The notes below the pieces were generated by a model. That model made no database searches. It saw only the letters and a list, made by a program, of their open reading frames with translations, and was not told the DNA's origin. Shown one piece after another: positions 23,738 to 37,790 of a stretch of 64,000 nucleotides of DNA. Source of the DNA: Glandiceps talaboti (taxonomy: Eukaryota; Hemichordata; Enteropneusta; Spengelidae); NCBI RefSeq assembly GCF_964340395.1, contig NC_135568.1:7813280-7877279 (forward strand), given 5' to 3'. Position numbers and translations under genes: made by a program. Position 1 is the first letter of the stretch, and each line of letters starts with the position of its first letter.

Positions 23738-23849
23738 AGACTGTAAGATACGTCATGCCATTCTGCCTTCACCGGCCTCCTCGCTCACTCACTCTGCGAG
23801 GGGTTGACCGATGAGTGAGGGCGTCCCATCATGGTGTACCTTACAGACT
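23738..23849. mobile_element. foldback MITE, family AGTCTGTAAGGTACG, inverted copy
   Basis: Left end agactgtaagatacgtcatg and right end catggtgtaccttacagact are inverted repeats around a GC-richer centre (caccggcctcctcgctcac). The same family occurs at 35768-35865, 53345-53446, 54922-55028, 55756-56084 and, partly, near 57357, 57761 and 63461. Confidence 0.8.
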
Positions 23850-23895
23850 AATTATTAGATGACAACACATAAATTGCTGCAAAGTCTCTAACACA

Positions 23896-26800
23896 TTATA
23901 ATTCTGTTGGTACTATTATTATAGGAAAGGATATAATTCGTCTTGTTTTCAAATAGCTTATCAACTTCTCAAGCGGTGTAAAGTTAGACAAAGTGCTAAC
24001 ACTTCCTATCATGATAAGTTTACACTTGGCTCTAGTTATAGCGACATTTAACCGTCGTATGTCTTGAAGTATACCATACCCCTGTGGATAGAAAAATTAG
24101 AGATTGTTTATAAGTTGAAAAAAGGTCTGAGACTGTGATTTACGTAACAAAATAATTCCTAGATACTTGTCAGCAAATGTATACCATGGAGTACAGTACT
24201 CACATACAAGAGTACTCACACACAACATACTACCATGGAAATCAAGATACAGGCAAACTACGATAGACGCTAAGTGTTGTTGCATAAAGTAGACTACACA
24301 AGTCGATCATAGCTATGCCTTGGTTATGTAGCTATACACATAATCACATTGTACTCAAGATAGTGTGTGTACACACTAATGAACTTCAATATGTCCCCCA
24401 TAAGGAACAGCGATTGTGTCATAATAATATTTTAGTTTATATGCATATGCATATATGCATAAACAGTGTCAGTGTCAATGGAATTATTGACTTTTATTGA
24501 CCAGTTAATAGTTTTCCTTTGATGTCTACTGCATTTGCGCATCGTATTCTTCTCCACTGTCTATGGTTTATGTCTGTCTTTAATAGCTTGTCGATAGTTC
24601 CTCTGCCATTGTCATAACAGGAACTGTTTACATGTAGGCTTGGGTCTTTTAAAGTGTCATTCCTTTTGAAGTTTGTTTTCTCACTGTTTGACTACCTCAT
24701 TTGCATTTTGACCTGTGTGTTACTGACCTTTGACATTTGACCTTTAACAGCACAACTTTGAACAAATGATAAAATGATGACGTCTTTATCTCTTCCTTGG
24801 TATTTGTCAACTGTGCTGACTTCTAAATGTTTTGAAGAGTCAAGTTTGGATACTTGGTCGTGGATTAACTGACACTGTTTAGTGTATGGTGCTATTACAC
24901 CTATGGAGCTGAAATCACATCCACTCTGTCCAAGTAAACAATCACATGTTATTCAAAGTTCTCCACAAATAACCAGGTTGCTAATTTGCATAATTATTTG
25001 CATATATTAGCATGAACTGCAACATTCTCTTAAGTAGATGATCATATGTTATTGTTATCACATACCCTTGGTTATTCCCACTTAAAATTCACAGGAAGTT
25101 ACTTTGTTCTTTTTTCTTGGGGGCGATGGGGTGATGGGGAGGTGATAGGGTGATTGGGAGGGGATGGAGTACTGGGGAGGGGGAGGGGTTTAAACATTTG
25201 CTGTTATGGATTACAAAATATATGTATCACTCTGAATTTTACCAGCTTTCACCCTCAAAGTTACCAGGCTTCTAAAAATTTAGCAAAATAACAGACAGAA
25301 TTGAGTCAATCATAATCAAGGCAGTGAGAGTTACAGACTGGATTCTGGTTACAATTTATTTCTCAAAACCTAAATATCAAAACAAACGTTACTCCAGATT
25401 TTCCACAAAGTGAGCCTGATGACAGATGTATACATACCTTCTGTAGTGCTATTAGAAGCAAACAAACCAGTCTGCATTCAACTGCATTCACTAAACTGTT
25501 GTGGAGTTTTTGGTGTGAAGCTTGCATCTGTAATAATAAGAATCAAGTCAGTCTTTAGGATAACAATAATTAAAGACTTGTATTTGTTATTTACTTCAAA
25601 AAACCAGATAAATTTATCTACTGACAGGATAAGGGACTCCACAACAAAAGTCACAATGGGGAACACAACGGCAAAAAATAGCAACATTTTTCATAATCGT
25701 TAGGTTCCGAACTTTTCATTAAATGATTTTAAATCACTCATATTGCGCATGATTACAGCGAAACACAGACTTGAAACTTGTTCCTTATTCATTGACAGTG
25801 TAGGTCCTTGTCATGGACATGCATTGTTTCAGGGGAGTCACTGTATGGACAGTACAGCATAGGAACAGTAAATTGGAAACGAAAGGAAAATTTTGATCCA
25901 TCGTCTACAGGCCTTGATCATGTAGTCTACAATGATACATAGTACATGTACACAGATTGATCGTCACATTCCAGGGGTGAACAAATCCACTTGTCCTGGG
26001 TCCAGGACTAGCGATTTTTTTGGCGGATCACACAAATTTTACCTTGTCTGGTCCGTCAGACCAGTACCTTACTGTTGATAACTATGTTAAAAAGTTGTCT
26101 GAATATACAGATTCATAGGTAAGATTTAATGTTTCACATTAGTGGGACCTGGGACCACTAATTCTTTTAGCAGGACCACTGGATTTTCTAAGGCACTATT
26201 CCAGGGACCACCAGTTCACAAAATGATTTGTTCACCCCTGCATTCATTTCCAATTTACTGTCCAAAATAACCATATTGTACTATCCTATTGATTATTGTA
26301 ACCATGAAAAGTATATTCTGCACAGTAAATGTATGATTTTACGTCACTTACATTATGCGGGATTTGCGGGATTACATTGAAAAACAGAGTTGAACTTTCC
26401 ATGATAGGTACTTACCATGGACATGTATTGCCTTATGGGAGTCTGCACATTATGCATATGTAATAGCAGAACATGAATATTCATAAGTAATAAGCACTTA
26501 GGAGTCATGAATATTTATATTCCGGATTACTCAACTTACCTTATCTGTATTCAGAAAACACACAGGTAGGTTTGGTTCAATTACCTCAGGTAACCATGAC
26601 AACACAGAGGACGTACTTTGCAGATTCTGTGACAAAATTTAAAATAAAATATTCAAATATCAATCATTCTAAATCATAATACATTTCAGTTACAACGTGA
26701 TTAACATGATCTATTTCAAATAAAACTTTTGATGATGCCGAATTGGCTTTAGTTAAGATGTGTCTATGTGGACCTAGTATTAACATAAACACAATAAGGG

Positions 26801-29800
26801 TTCATAACTGCCTGCATAGTTTGTATCATGCAAAATACTGCAACATACTGTATTCTGAATAGCAATTCAATCTGTTGCAAAGTGCAACATGTATATGCAG
26901 TCGAAAATTTCAGGTAACACTTTTCAAATTTGTCTTTCAAATACAACTTTCTTTTGATACTACTTTCACATACTTAGTAATAAAAATCTCAAAAAATTTG
27001 TAAAATTTGTACACCCCTGACAATACTGCTGAGATGTCAATGAAAATTTGGGATTCACTTCCAAGAAATTTTTTGGTTCTGTGAGTCGAAATTTTCATTA
27101 CTAAGTATGAACCCAGAGTCTATGAACATTCATTCTTATACTTCGACATACTTGTTTATATGTTTGGTATCCTGGCAACACTAGTCTTCTCTGTGCAATC
27201 TGTTCATCTCCACACTGTAGTTTGCCATCATACACTAGATGATTACTGATGTCCATAATACTAGTATTCATTCTATACTGCATACATAGTTCTGTTGTAG
27301 CGTCAGAATGGATAGATAGCCTCTCAAATAAACTCTCATCCATTCCCATCGACCTGAAAATATCAAATAAATGAAGCATACAATACAGTAACAGACAAAG
27401 ACGTTGTAATTTTTGGTTCAATATTTAGTATTACTATTTTATAAAATGATGTGATTCATCCAAACTGTTTTGTGTATACTGTATCGATAGTTCTTTGTGT
27501 CCTCAAACTATCTAGTACACAGAGAAATTACGGAGGACTAAATATCCTGGAAATGAATGTCTTAATCTCTGCTGTTACTTCGCTCAAGAAAACTCAACCC
27601 ATTCTCAGTTAAAATCAAGAAAAAAATCAGGGGTCAGGGGTCACTGTACAATTTCAGAAATAGAGGTCAATATGATATGAAAATTAAGCTGTTTTAGAAT
27701 CCAGTATGGTCGCCAAATATGTCTATGGCAAAATAATCATGATAATAATATCCTTGAAAACAAGATGGTCACCCCTTCAAATATCTTTTATTACTTCAAA
27801 AGGACCAGGAAGAAGTTTTATGTGGCAAAGTTGGAGACATTTGAGTAATTTTAATTTTCTATGAAATTGGTCCCCAATTCCCATGTTACCTTTAAACAAT
27901 AGACAAGATCACATTAACACAGATACTTTGTAATTTGACAATAACTGAGGAGCCTTCTTTTGCTTCTTTTGAACTCTGTACTAAGGGTGCTAACTGCCAA
28001 TGACAATGAACATGAGGAGCCTTACTTTGCTTATGAGCTCTGTACTAAGGGTGCTAACTGTCAATGATAATGAACATGAGGAGCCTTACTTTGCTTTTGA
28101 GCTCTGTACTAAGGGTGCTAACTGTCAATGATAATGAACATGAGGAGCCTTACTTTGCTTTTGAGCTCTGTACTAAGGGTACTAACTGTCAATGATAATG
28201 AACATGAGTAGCCTTACTTTGCTTTTGAGCTCTGTACTAAGGGTGCTAACTGTCGATGGTCTCCAACCAATACAAATCGATCAGCATTCAACAAAGGACC
28301 AATGCAAACCATCTGATTGATTTGTGATGCCTCGTCTACTATACAAACATCAAAACGTCTTTGAGAAAACAGAACATGCTTCATCCCTAGACAGGTTGAT
28401 GCAACAATTGACTGAGAGAAAAGAAAGTAGAAAAACAGTAAATACAGGTTAGAAAAGTTACTCATAAAGAAACTTACAATAAAATGAAATATCAAAGACA
28501 ATATACAACTGCTGTGTGTAACACTACATTTGGAAAGATGTCATTTTACAGAAAGCAAATGGCTGAAATTAAAGGAAAAATACAGTAAGGTATATTCTGG
28601 CTTTAGTACACTTTTATCGATTACTGCTAGCAACTTAAAATGATTCTGGGTGACAAAATAACACCTCAGTAATTTACACAAATGTGAAATTTAGTAAAGA
28701 ACCTCTACTGCAAACGACTCAGCCATTTTGGGGATAGGAAGTCTAACAGGCAGAAATGTGGTATCAAGGAAGCCATCTACATCATCAAGAGGTGCCTATA
28801 CAACCTGAACAGGGATGAGGGACGGTACTTTCTCCCTAAGATCTACAGGAGCATTCTCCATGATCACACCACTATGTGGCATAATCATAAACAGTGCCAT
28901 CTATCAGTTTGCAGTGGAAAGTCTCTCAGCTTATCAAAAATTGGTTAAAATTTCACAACTGATGGTTTTTTATAGTTACTTTAAATAATATAAACAATAG
29001 GGAACTTGCAAACCTGCCATGTTGAATGTTGCATCATGGGAAATGTAATAAATACTACTCATAGTTTTGTAAACAATGTTGATACATTGTTTGTAACCAC
29101 AAATGATCAATTCATAGTCACCCTGACTATTGTGTAAGGTTTACTTCATCAGTAGCTCCAGATTAGATATTACAATAACTACAGATATTCCCATAGTTCT
29201 TTGCGTCTGAGCATGCTCAGTCTGGATTGCAAGTTCCCTATTGGTTGCTGTGTCACTTCTTAAAGTGTTAAGAGTTACAAACGTGGACTTGCTATACGGT
29301 ATATGTTGTTTCACATTCTTTTTTCAAGCAGGAAAATATAGTAGATTTGTTTTATGAATATAAAATCCAAAATAACTATGAGTTTGTCATCCATATATCA
29401 AATTTAATACTAGTTAACAGAAATGATGTGATATCCTCTCCCCATCCCCCTTCAAACAAGAAATCATAATTGATTTAGTTAAAGGTATGTGCACTGTGAT
29501 CGGAACTACAACACTTTTATTTTGACTTCAAATACTACCCAGCTTTGGTAAACCCTGACATATTACCTTGCTTTGGTAGAGTTGTTTTAATTCTTCCAAA
29601 CTCTGACAATCTTGATTCAGATGATGGTCACAGTATTGATGCAAGTCAGGATGGATTTTATGTACAGAACCAAGTCTGAGAAAGTCAACTCCACTCTATC
29701 AAGAAAAAATAGCAAAGAACAGTATTACCTAAGACTCACCTTGACCATAACTTCTATTTGAGTATATACTACCTTATTGCAGCTGGGGATTAATTAACAC

Positions 29801-32800
29801 TGACTTTACAAAGTTACAACGAGTAACACTGAAGTAAAGCACTTTCTCTATGTGCTACACTCCTTTATAGCATTCATATTACAACGAGTAACACTGAAGT
29901 AAAGCACTTTCTCTATGTGCTACACTCACTTATAGCATTCATATTACAATGAGTAACACTGAAGTAAAGCACTTTCTCTATGTGCTACACTCCTTTATAG
30001 CATTCATATTACAATGAGTAACACTGAAGTAAAGCACTTTCTCTATGTGCTACACTCATTTATAGCATTCATATCAAGTGTAAAAGTATACTGTTTCAAT
30101 TGGTTTATTTAATACAAGCCATTCATGTGGTCTTTCTAATGTAGTCAATTAGCAAATGAAACAGTATACTTTTACATTTGATATGGATGCTATAAACCAT
30201 TGTGGTACATACAGAAAACACTTTACTTTGGTGTTATAAGTTGTAAAATATGTATAGCAAAAAGCTGTGTTTGATTGAGGTAAATACATGTATATCATTT
30301 AATTACCTCACATTCACATTTTCATCTCATTCATTAGCGAAACTTCATTCATGCATCAACTCTGGTATTAAAGGTGAGGGTTTCAATTCCATGTTTTGGT
30401 ATATATTATCACCGTCTTATCAGTGAAGCCATAAGGATTACATAGGATCGTTCTTTTATTCTGAACCCATTTTTTTCTGTAGCTCTGTCAGACCACCTTT
30501 TTTCACACCCAGAATCCTCAACTGAAGTGTGTCTTTAAAATCTATTTTTGGATGTGTCTGAATATTCACGACTATTTATCTGACGGAAATAAGCACTTAT
30601 GAGTCATGAATATTCAGTGTGCATCTAACAAATATTCATGTCTGACAAGAACCTTGACTCAGCAATGGTGTTCAATTGAGAGAGTATGAGAGATGGAAAA
30701 GCATTTCAATTCGGTGTTTCCTGGCAACTGAGTGAAATTTATGTGATATCATTACTGGGACAAGCCATTAAAGAAGCAAGTCCACTTGTTATCAAAGAGT
30801 ACCAATATTTACACATGTGATGATGGGCTCTTACATAACACAAGTAAACAGTGTAGTTCACAGCGTAAGATCATTTCTAAGGAGTGGGTCAATTGAGGCA
30901 AACCTTATCTCCGTCTTATATCAGTTGTTATCAATTTATTAGGCTATTATAAGTAACACTACAAACAGCTTTAGAGATGCAAACAACTTTTATGACACCC
31001 GTTTTCGTCAGGCAAGCCCGCGGGTTTGTTGCACTTGGACCGTTAATGGCTTGTGAATGTCATGTGAAATCATGCACAATTCTCCAAAACCCTAAGTTTA
31101 TGAAACTCCCTTTATTTTCTTGAGTGGTGTTCCCCTTTAATTAAAGTACACAGTATTATTACATATATTTCCCAAACAGTGGATGTCTGATCAATGGCCT
31201 CACATCACCTTATACGTGGTGTAATACTATAAACATATACTTACACTTTTCAATTTCAATAATATGTTATCCACTGCTGAGTGTGTGTAACTGGTTAACA
31301 ATACAGACTTATTGCAAGCCATCAAAACAGATACCAAGGCCACAATGGTAGTGGTTTTACCTACAAAATGCAATAATGACATATGTTAGAATATATATAT
31401 TTCGGTATAAAAACAAAAGAAAAAACATCTGAAAACACAAGTTGCATTTTCATTGATTTTAATATGAGGGTACATGTATATGTAAGCATGGCAACAGTTG
31501 GTAAAAAGGATTTTGATGTATTTTATTTCAGCAGAAAACAAACACCAAAGAAACTAAATCCCCTATCAACAACTAGCATTTTTTTGTGTGTGAAATTTTG
31601 GCAATACAATGAAACATGTTATAACTTTAACACTCACCAGTTCCTGGCATTCCAACAATTAAACTGTAACTTTTACTCTTCAAAACATTGGCTATAGCCC
31701 TCTGTTGGTCACCATTTATTGTTTTCAAGATAGTTTTAACTGAAATAATATATAATAATTATTATAGTCTTATCTATATATTTTAATAATTCATACTCTC
31801 TTCTTGCAACAACCAATGTGTAGATTTACCAGTAATAACAAGTTAGCGATAGCTTTCAAATTCATTTAGATAGAACAATCTTTCTTTCAATCACTGCCCC
31901 CCCCCCCCTATAATGTTTGACAATCCTAATCATGACCTAAATATACATAATGATAATAATAATGTTACTTTTTATATAGTGCTTTCCAACTCTGCTCAAA
32001 GCGCTTTTCAATTATTACCCCTGGTATGGATCTATAGTGGCACAACAGCCCTTTATTCTTCCATACAATCCATTGCAGCCTTTATAAGCGCATAGGATTA
32101 AAGCATTCACATTGCAACCTCTATCCTACCAGATCCCCAATTATACAGCTGGGTGGACTGAGGCACAGTCGTGGTTCAAATCTTGCCCAAGGATTTTAGC
32201 CACTTAGAAACGTTCCTACAGTAATATATGCAACTTGTTTTCACCTATAGATGCAAGCTCATCTGTGTATGTCACAGTATCAACATAGAACTTAAACTTT
32301 TGAAACACTTCATATATTTGTGTGCAGCGTCTTGTTTTCACTACAGACTATTTCTAAACTTTATTAACAATTTTTCAATATTTGCATCAACACAATGGTT
32401 GTATTTTGACTCTCTGATTTGAACATGAGTACAAACTCCACACAGACAAAACACCTCGTGTATGTTCAGCCATGATTCCGGAGATTACAGACACTTGATC
32501 GCAAACACAGAACCACTCCCTGTCCACATCAGGTGCAGAGGAGAACAAGATGACAGACACTTAATCTCAAACAGAGAACCACTCCCTGTCCACATCAGGA
32601 GGATGCAAGAACGAGATGCCAGACACATAACAATGATCTTGTATAGAGTTTGAAGGTCCTTATTCTCACACTTGCGATAAATATTTTGTACCTTTTTGTA
32701 ATATCTCTTTATAGTTGCCTTCAAAATTAGCTGTACTACCTTATTCAGAATAGTCATGTTTGTATCAACACTTTGTGTTAGTGACCGAGTGCCCTCAATG

Positions 32801-33502
32801 TAGGCAGTTCTCAAAACTATTAATATTTTGACAATTTTGAATTTAAAGTAAGAATTGGTCCTTACCTGTCTCATGGACTTGTTTTGGAATCATATCAAAC
32901 ATACCATCTGATGAAAACTCTGGTTTCTCTTTCTTTATGATCAACTTACTCAAATGAATGCTGCAAGAAATAAACATTCCAAATTATAACGTTATCTTTC
33001 TATATAGTGTTTTCCAACTCATTTACAATTATTACCTCCAATACAGACCTATAGTGGTATAACACGTATGGCACTTTACACTTCCTCACCTCCACATGGA
33101 GCATAAAATCCATCACAGCAATGAGAATAGGCTTAAAAAGCATTCACACTGCAATGTCTATCCTACCAGGTCCCAAGGTGATTGGGGCACAGTAGTGGTT
33201 CAAATCTTGCCAAAGGACTTCTGCCTTTCAAAAAGAAAAATGGCATCAACGGGGATCGAATCTGCAATTCATCTGGTGTAAAATCATGAGATGACTCTCC
33301 AGGACCCAAAATTTTTGAAAATATCGTTATTTCCTGGAGTTGTGTTCCCCTTTAAGACTTGATGACATCATACTGTACCAATCAATCAATCAATCAATCA
33401 ATCTTTACATTGCATACCTGCATGGTTCAGACTTTAACACCAATGTTATATTGACTGGATGACATCATACTAAATCAATCAATCAATTAATCAAACAAGC
33501 AA

Positions 33503-33534
<32 letters not shown>

Positions 33535-33591
33535 GCAAGCAATCAATCAACCGACCAACCAACCAATCAATCAAGCAATCAAGCAACCAAC

Positions 33592-33628
<37 letters not shown>

Positions 33629-36600
33629 CATCTTTACATCACATACCTGTGCGGTTCAGACTTTAACATCTGTGTTAGGTTGTTAAGACTTGATGACATC
33701 ATACTGTATCCATCATATCTGTCTAGTCTGTACACTGTGAAGTCTCTGTCATAAAATATACTCAGATCCCTGGGATAAAACAAAACAAAATGAAATGAAA
33801 TGAGGATAAAGTTACTTTATAATCAACTACCACACCTCTGAGAACAATTTGTTTGAAAACTGAAATAGCTTGATTCATTCAAACATTTGTGACATGAAAG
33901 CATGTTCCTGGTAGTTCTTAAAAAACTTCTGAACACTTTCAAGAACAAACTAAAGACACATATCTTCAAAAAAGTATTTTGTGTGGATTGACCCTTACTG
34001 GCACCAATGAATAATACACTATGGTTCTACATGCTGGCGTGCTATAAATTTGATGGATAAGATTAGAATAGAGTAGAGCAGAGTAGGGTAGAGTAGAGTA
34101 GAGTAGAGTAGAGTAGAGTAGAGTGGAGTGGAGAGGAGAGGAGTGGAGTGGAGAGATACATGTTCTGAACACACAAATAGAAACAACACCACTTACTTTT
34201 CAGTCATAACAGTGACACTTTCATCATCAATTTTGGTGACGGTTCCATTACAAAGTGCAATTCTTGTCAAATCTTGTAGACTTATGACTAGTCTATCACC
34301 AACTAAAATACCAACACTGCTCACAGGCAACAACCTGGAAGAGAATAATAACAAGTGTAAGATTCACCGAGTATTGACAAGTATAAATGTACCTATCTAT
34401 TAGGCAAAAAAAAGGAGAAATGTTTCTGGTCAGCACACGCATCACATACTCTACCCTACCCTACCCTACCCTACTCTATGATAAGGAGATAAGACTTTTT
34501 GGCACCTTCAAAACCAGTTTTAAGTTCCCACCACTGGCAAAACAATGTTCTGATCAGAGATGGTTTTAAAAACTGTCTGCAACAGTTATACATTGGCTGC
34601 TTGTATTGGTATATGTGTTAGTTTTGAAATAAGATAAAACGTGGTCAAACAGTTAAACTTTGCAAGATTAAGAAGTGACTCCTATCACTACTTGTACAAT
34701 AAACATAACTATGATATCTTATGTAATGGTAAATTCCTATACATTGTTCAATTGGTTCGTACAGTGAAACATATAATTATAATATCTTACCTTACAGATT
34801 CATCTTGTCGTTGAAATACACACACAAATTGTCCATCAATACATTTCTCAACTGGCCCATACATCACCATGTTGCTGAGACAGTTACCATTTTTTTCTCT
34901 GAAAGAAATAATTCAATTACAAGGAAAATCTAGCACAATCTCTTAATTGGCAGTATGATATCTGAATGGCCAGTGCAGTATCTGAATGGACAGTGCAGTG
35001 TCTGAATGGACAGTGCAGTGTCTGAATGGACAGTGCAGTATCTGAATGGACAGTGCAGTATCTGAATGGACAGTGCAGTATCTGAATGGCCAGTGCAGTG
35101 TCTGAATGGACAGTGCAGTGTCTGAATGGACAGTGCAGTATCTGAATGGACAGTGCAGTATCTGAATGGACAGTGCAGTGTCTGAATGGACAGTGCAGTG
35201 TCTGAATGGACAGTACAGTATCTGAACTTGATGGCCAGTAAACCTGGATGGGCAGTACAGTACCTGAATGGGCAGTACACCTGAATGGGCAGTACAGTAT
35301 CTGAATGGGCAGTGCAGTACTTAAATGGGCAGTGCAGCATCTCAGTGGTGACACACTAAAGTGACTATATCTCAACTGAGGTGTCTCAGTTGTCTGAATT
35401 GCATTTTATGACAATTTTCAAAAGTTATGAAGATCTTTTGATTTGTACACTGTGGAAACTACAAACCTTTTTTGTGCTGGCTTTGTCCAAAACACACTTC
35501 TTTTCACTTCTTCCATCTCCAGTCTACACATCGTGTACCATTTAGTGAAGTACTCCAGCTCTATTGGTTGTAAATGTCCAACTTCTTCAAATAGCAGATT
35601 TTCAATTTTTTCTGAGACCTGGGATTTATCCTTGTCAACGGTTCTACAAAGGTAATGAAAACACAGATCTTTGGTTGGTGTACTTTGATTCTATGACAAG
35701 GACAAGCAGACCACTGGTCTTTGGTTTATATATGGCTTTTGGTAGGATCTTTGGTTTATGTGCTCTAAGTTTGTAAGGTATACCATGACAGGGCGCCCTC
35801 ACACATCAGCCAAACCCTCTCACAAGACAAATGCAGGCTGGGTGAAATGATGTATCTTACAGTCTTATTGACTCTATGTGAAAATGACAGGACAATATAG
35901 GTCTTTGGTTAGTGTTTTTGTCAATTTGACTCAAAAATGACAAAAGTTAGCGACAAAATGACAAATGTATGACATAACATAATAAATAAGTACCAAACTT
36001 TCACAAACACAGGGTGTACCTGAATTAACTTTCACAAACACAGGGTGTACCTGAATTAACTTTCACAAACACAGGGTGTACCTGAATTAACTTTCACAAA
36101 CATAGGGTGTACCTGAATTAACTTTCACAAACATAGGGTATACCTGAATTAAATTACATGGACAGACACCAGTTGAATTCAGCATAGACCTTCCACCAAT
36201 AGGATAGTCGGTGGAGGGTCTATACACAACAACAGTTTTAATAAGGTTCGGGAACCCTGGTAACAGAAGGGTGGTGGTGGTGGTGGTGGTGGTGGTGGTG
36301 GTGGTGGTGGTGGTGGTGGTGGTGGTGGGTGGGTGGGTGGGTGGGTGGGTGGGTGGGTGGGGGGTCAGGTAACACTATCACAGCATCCAATACACTGAAC
36401 CATAATTTTGTCTAGTAATGCAAGTATTAGCTGAGGAATACAGTTAGAGGGTACAACTAATATTCCAGTTCTAACTTCATATCCAGTTAGTAAAATTTGA
36501 AATGACATCACTAAATGAAATAGTTATAAATAACTTTTAAATTAACAACGATCCTCATCGATAACACATGTATAAATGTATAACTATACCTATGTAGTAA

Positions 36601-37743
36601 TGCACACTTCTGTAGCTGTGGACATCGAGCGCATGTAAAATCATCATCAATCAAATCAGGAAATTGTGAGGTTTGGTCTGTATTTACTCTTTTATTAATA
36701 TAGTAAGCCAGCTGATTGCGTAGATTTATCAATTCTGTAGTAGAAACAACAAAAATATCATCATTTCATATACTTCATGGCAGTGCATTAGCGCCCTCAT
36801 GTGGGTGAAGGCCTAATGCTTTTGTTTTCATAAACATTGTATATGTCAATTACATTACACTAGTAGTCTACTGTAACTATAAGTAGTACAGCAACAGAAT
36901 AGTGATCACATGACAGTCAGTTGTTATAGTAACTACCACTGCTTTTTTCATTACATCTTACATATCATTTCAGAAACCCTTCGATGGTTTAAGCTTGTTC
37001 TAATCCATATCGGGCCATTGTGCAGTTTACAATATTCTTGTCAAAATTGTCAATATACAAGATGTGATAAGATAAGACATGAAAAGACATGACACGACAC
37101 GACATGACACAACACGACACAACACAACACAACACAACACAACACGACACGACACGACACGACACGACACAAGACACGACACGACACGACACGACACGAC
37201 ACGACACGACACGACACGACACAACACAACACAACACAACACAACACACCACAACACAACACAACACAACATAACACGACACGACACGACAAACCAAGAC
37301 ATTTCAAGACAACACAACACAACCCTTACAGAAATGGTCTATAGTATTCTTATAGGATTCCTATAAGACCTATAATATTCTTATAGGATTCCTATAGGAC
37401 TGATCGTTCCTATAGGACTGTCCTAAAAGATTCTTTTAAGACTATCCTAATTCCTATAGGAATTGTAAAGTATTCCTTTAAGAAAGGGGCCAAAATACTA
37501 TAAGATATCATAAGAATAATCTTTTAGGAATACTATAGACCATTTCCGTAAGGGACAATTAAGACAACATGACACGACAAGACACAACAAGACATTACCT
37601 CTCTTGTCCATGTGATTGGCAGCTACTGATAGCATTGATCCAGTCTTTAAGTACAACAATAGCCCAAGACCAGTGTCTGGTTGGATGAAGTCCGACAACA
37701 TTAAACTATACAATATCAACTGAAATATACCAATATGTATGAA

Positions 37744-37790
<47 letters not shown>

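Noticed and set aside
24490-24577. Apparent motif VI remnant [17 protein letters not shown] after the DNA2 problem exon
   Set aside because: It aligns poorly, lacks the TRAK arginine, and a perfect motif VI exon exists at 24062-23896; it is probably chance or unrelated repeat sequence.
34930-35340. Regular 20-bp repeats suggesting a CRISPR-like array
   Set aside because: Units are directly adjacent with no spacers, in an intron of a eukaryotic gene; it is a minisatellite.
37079-37366. Open frames in all frames ([17 protein letters not shown])
   Set aside because: Produced by the stop-free pentanucleotide satellite.
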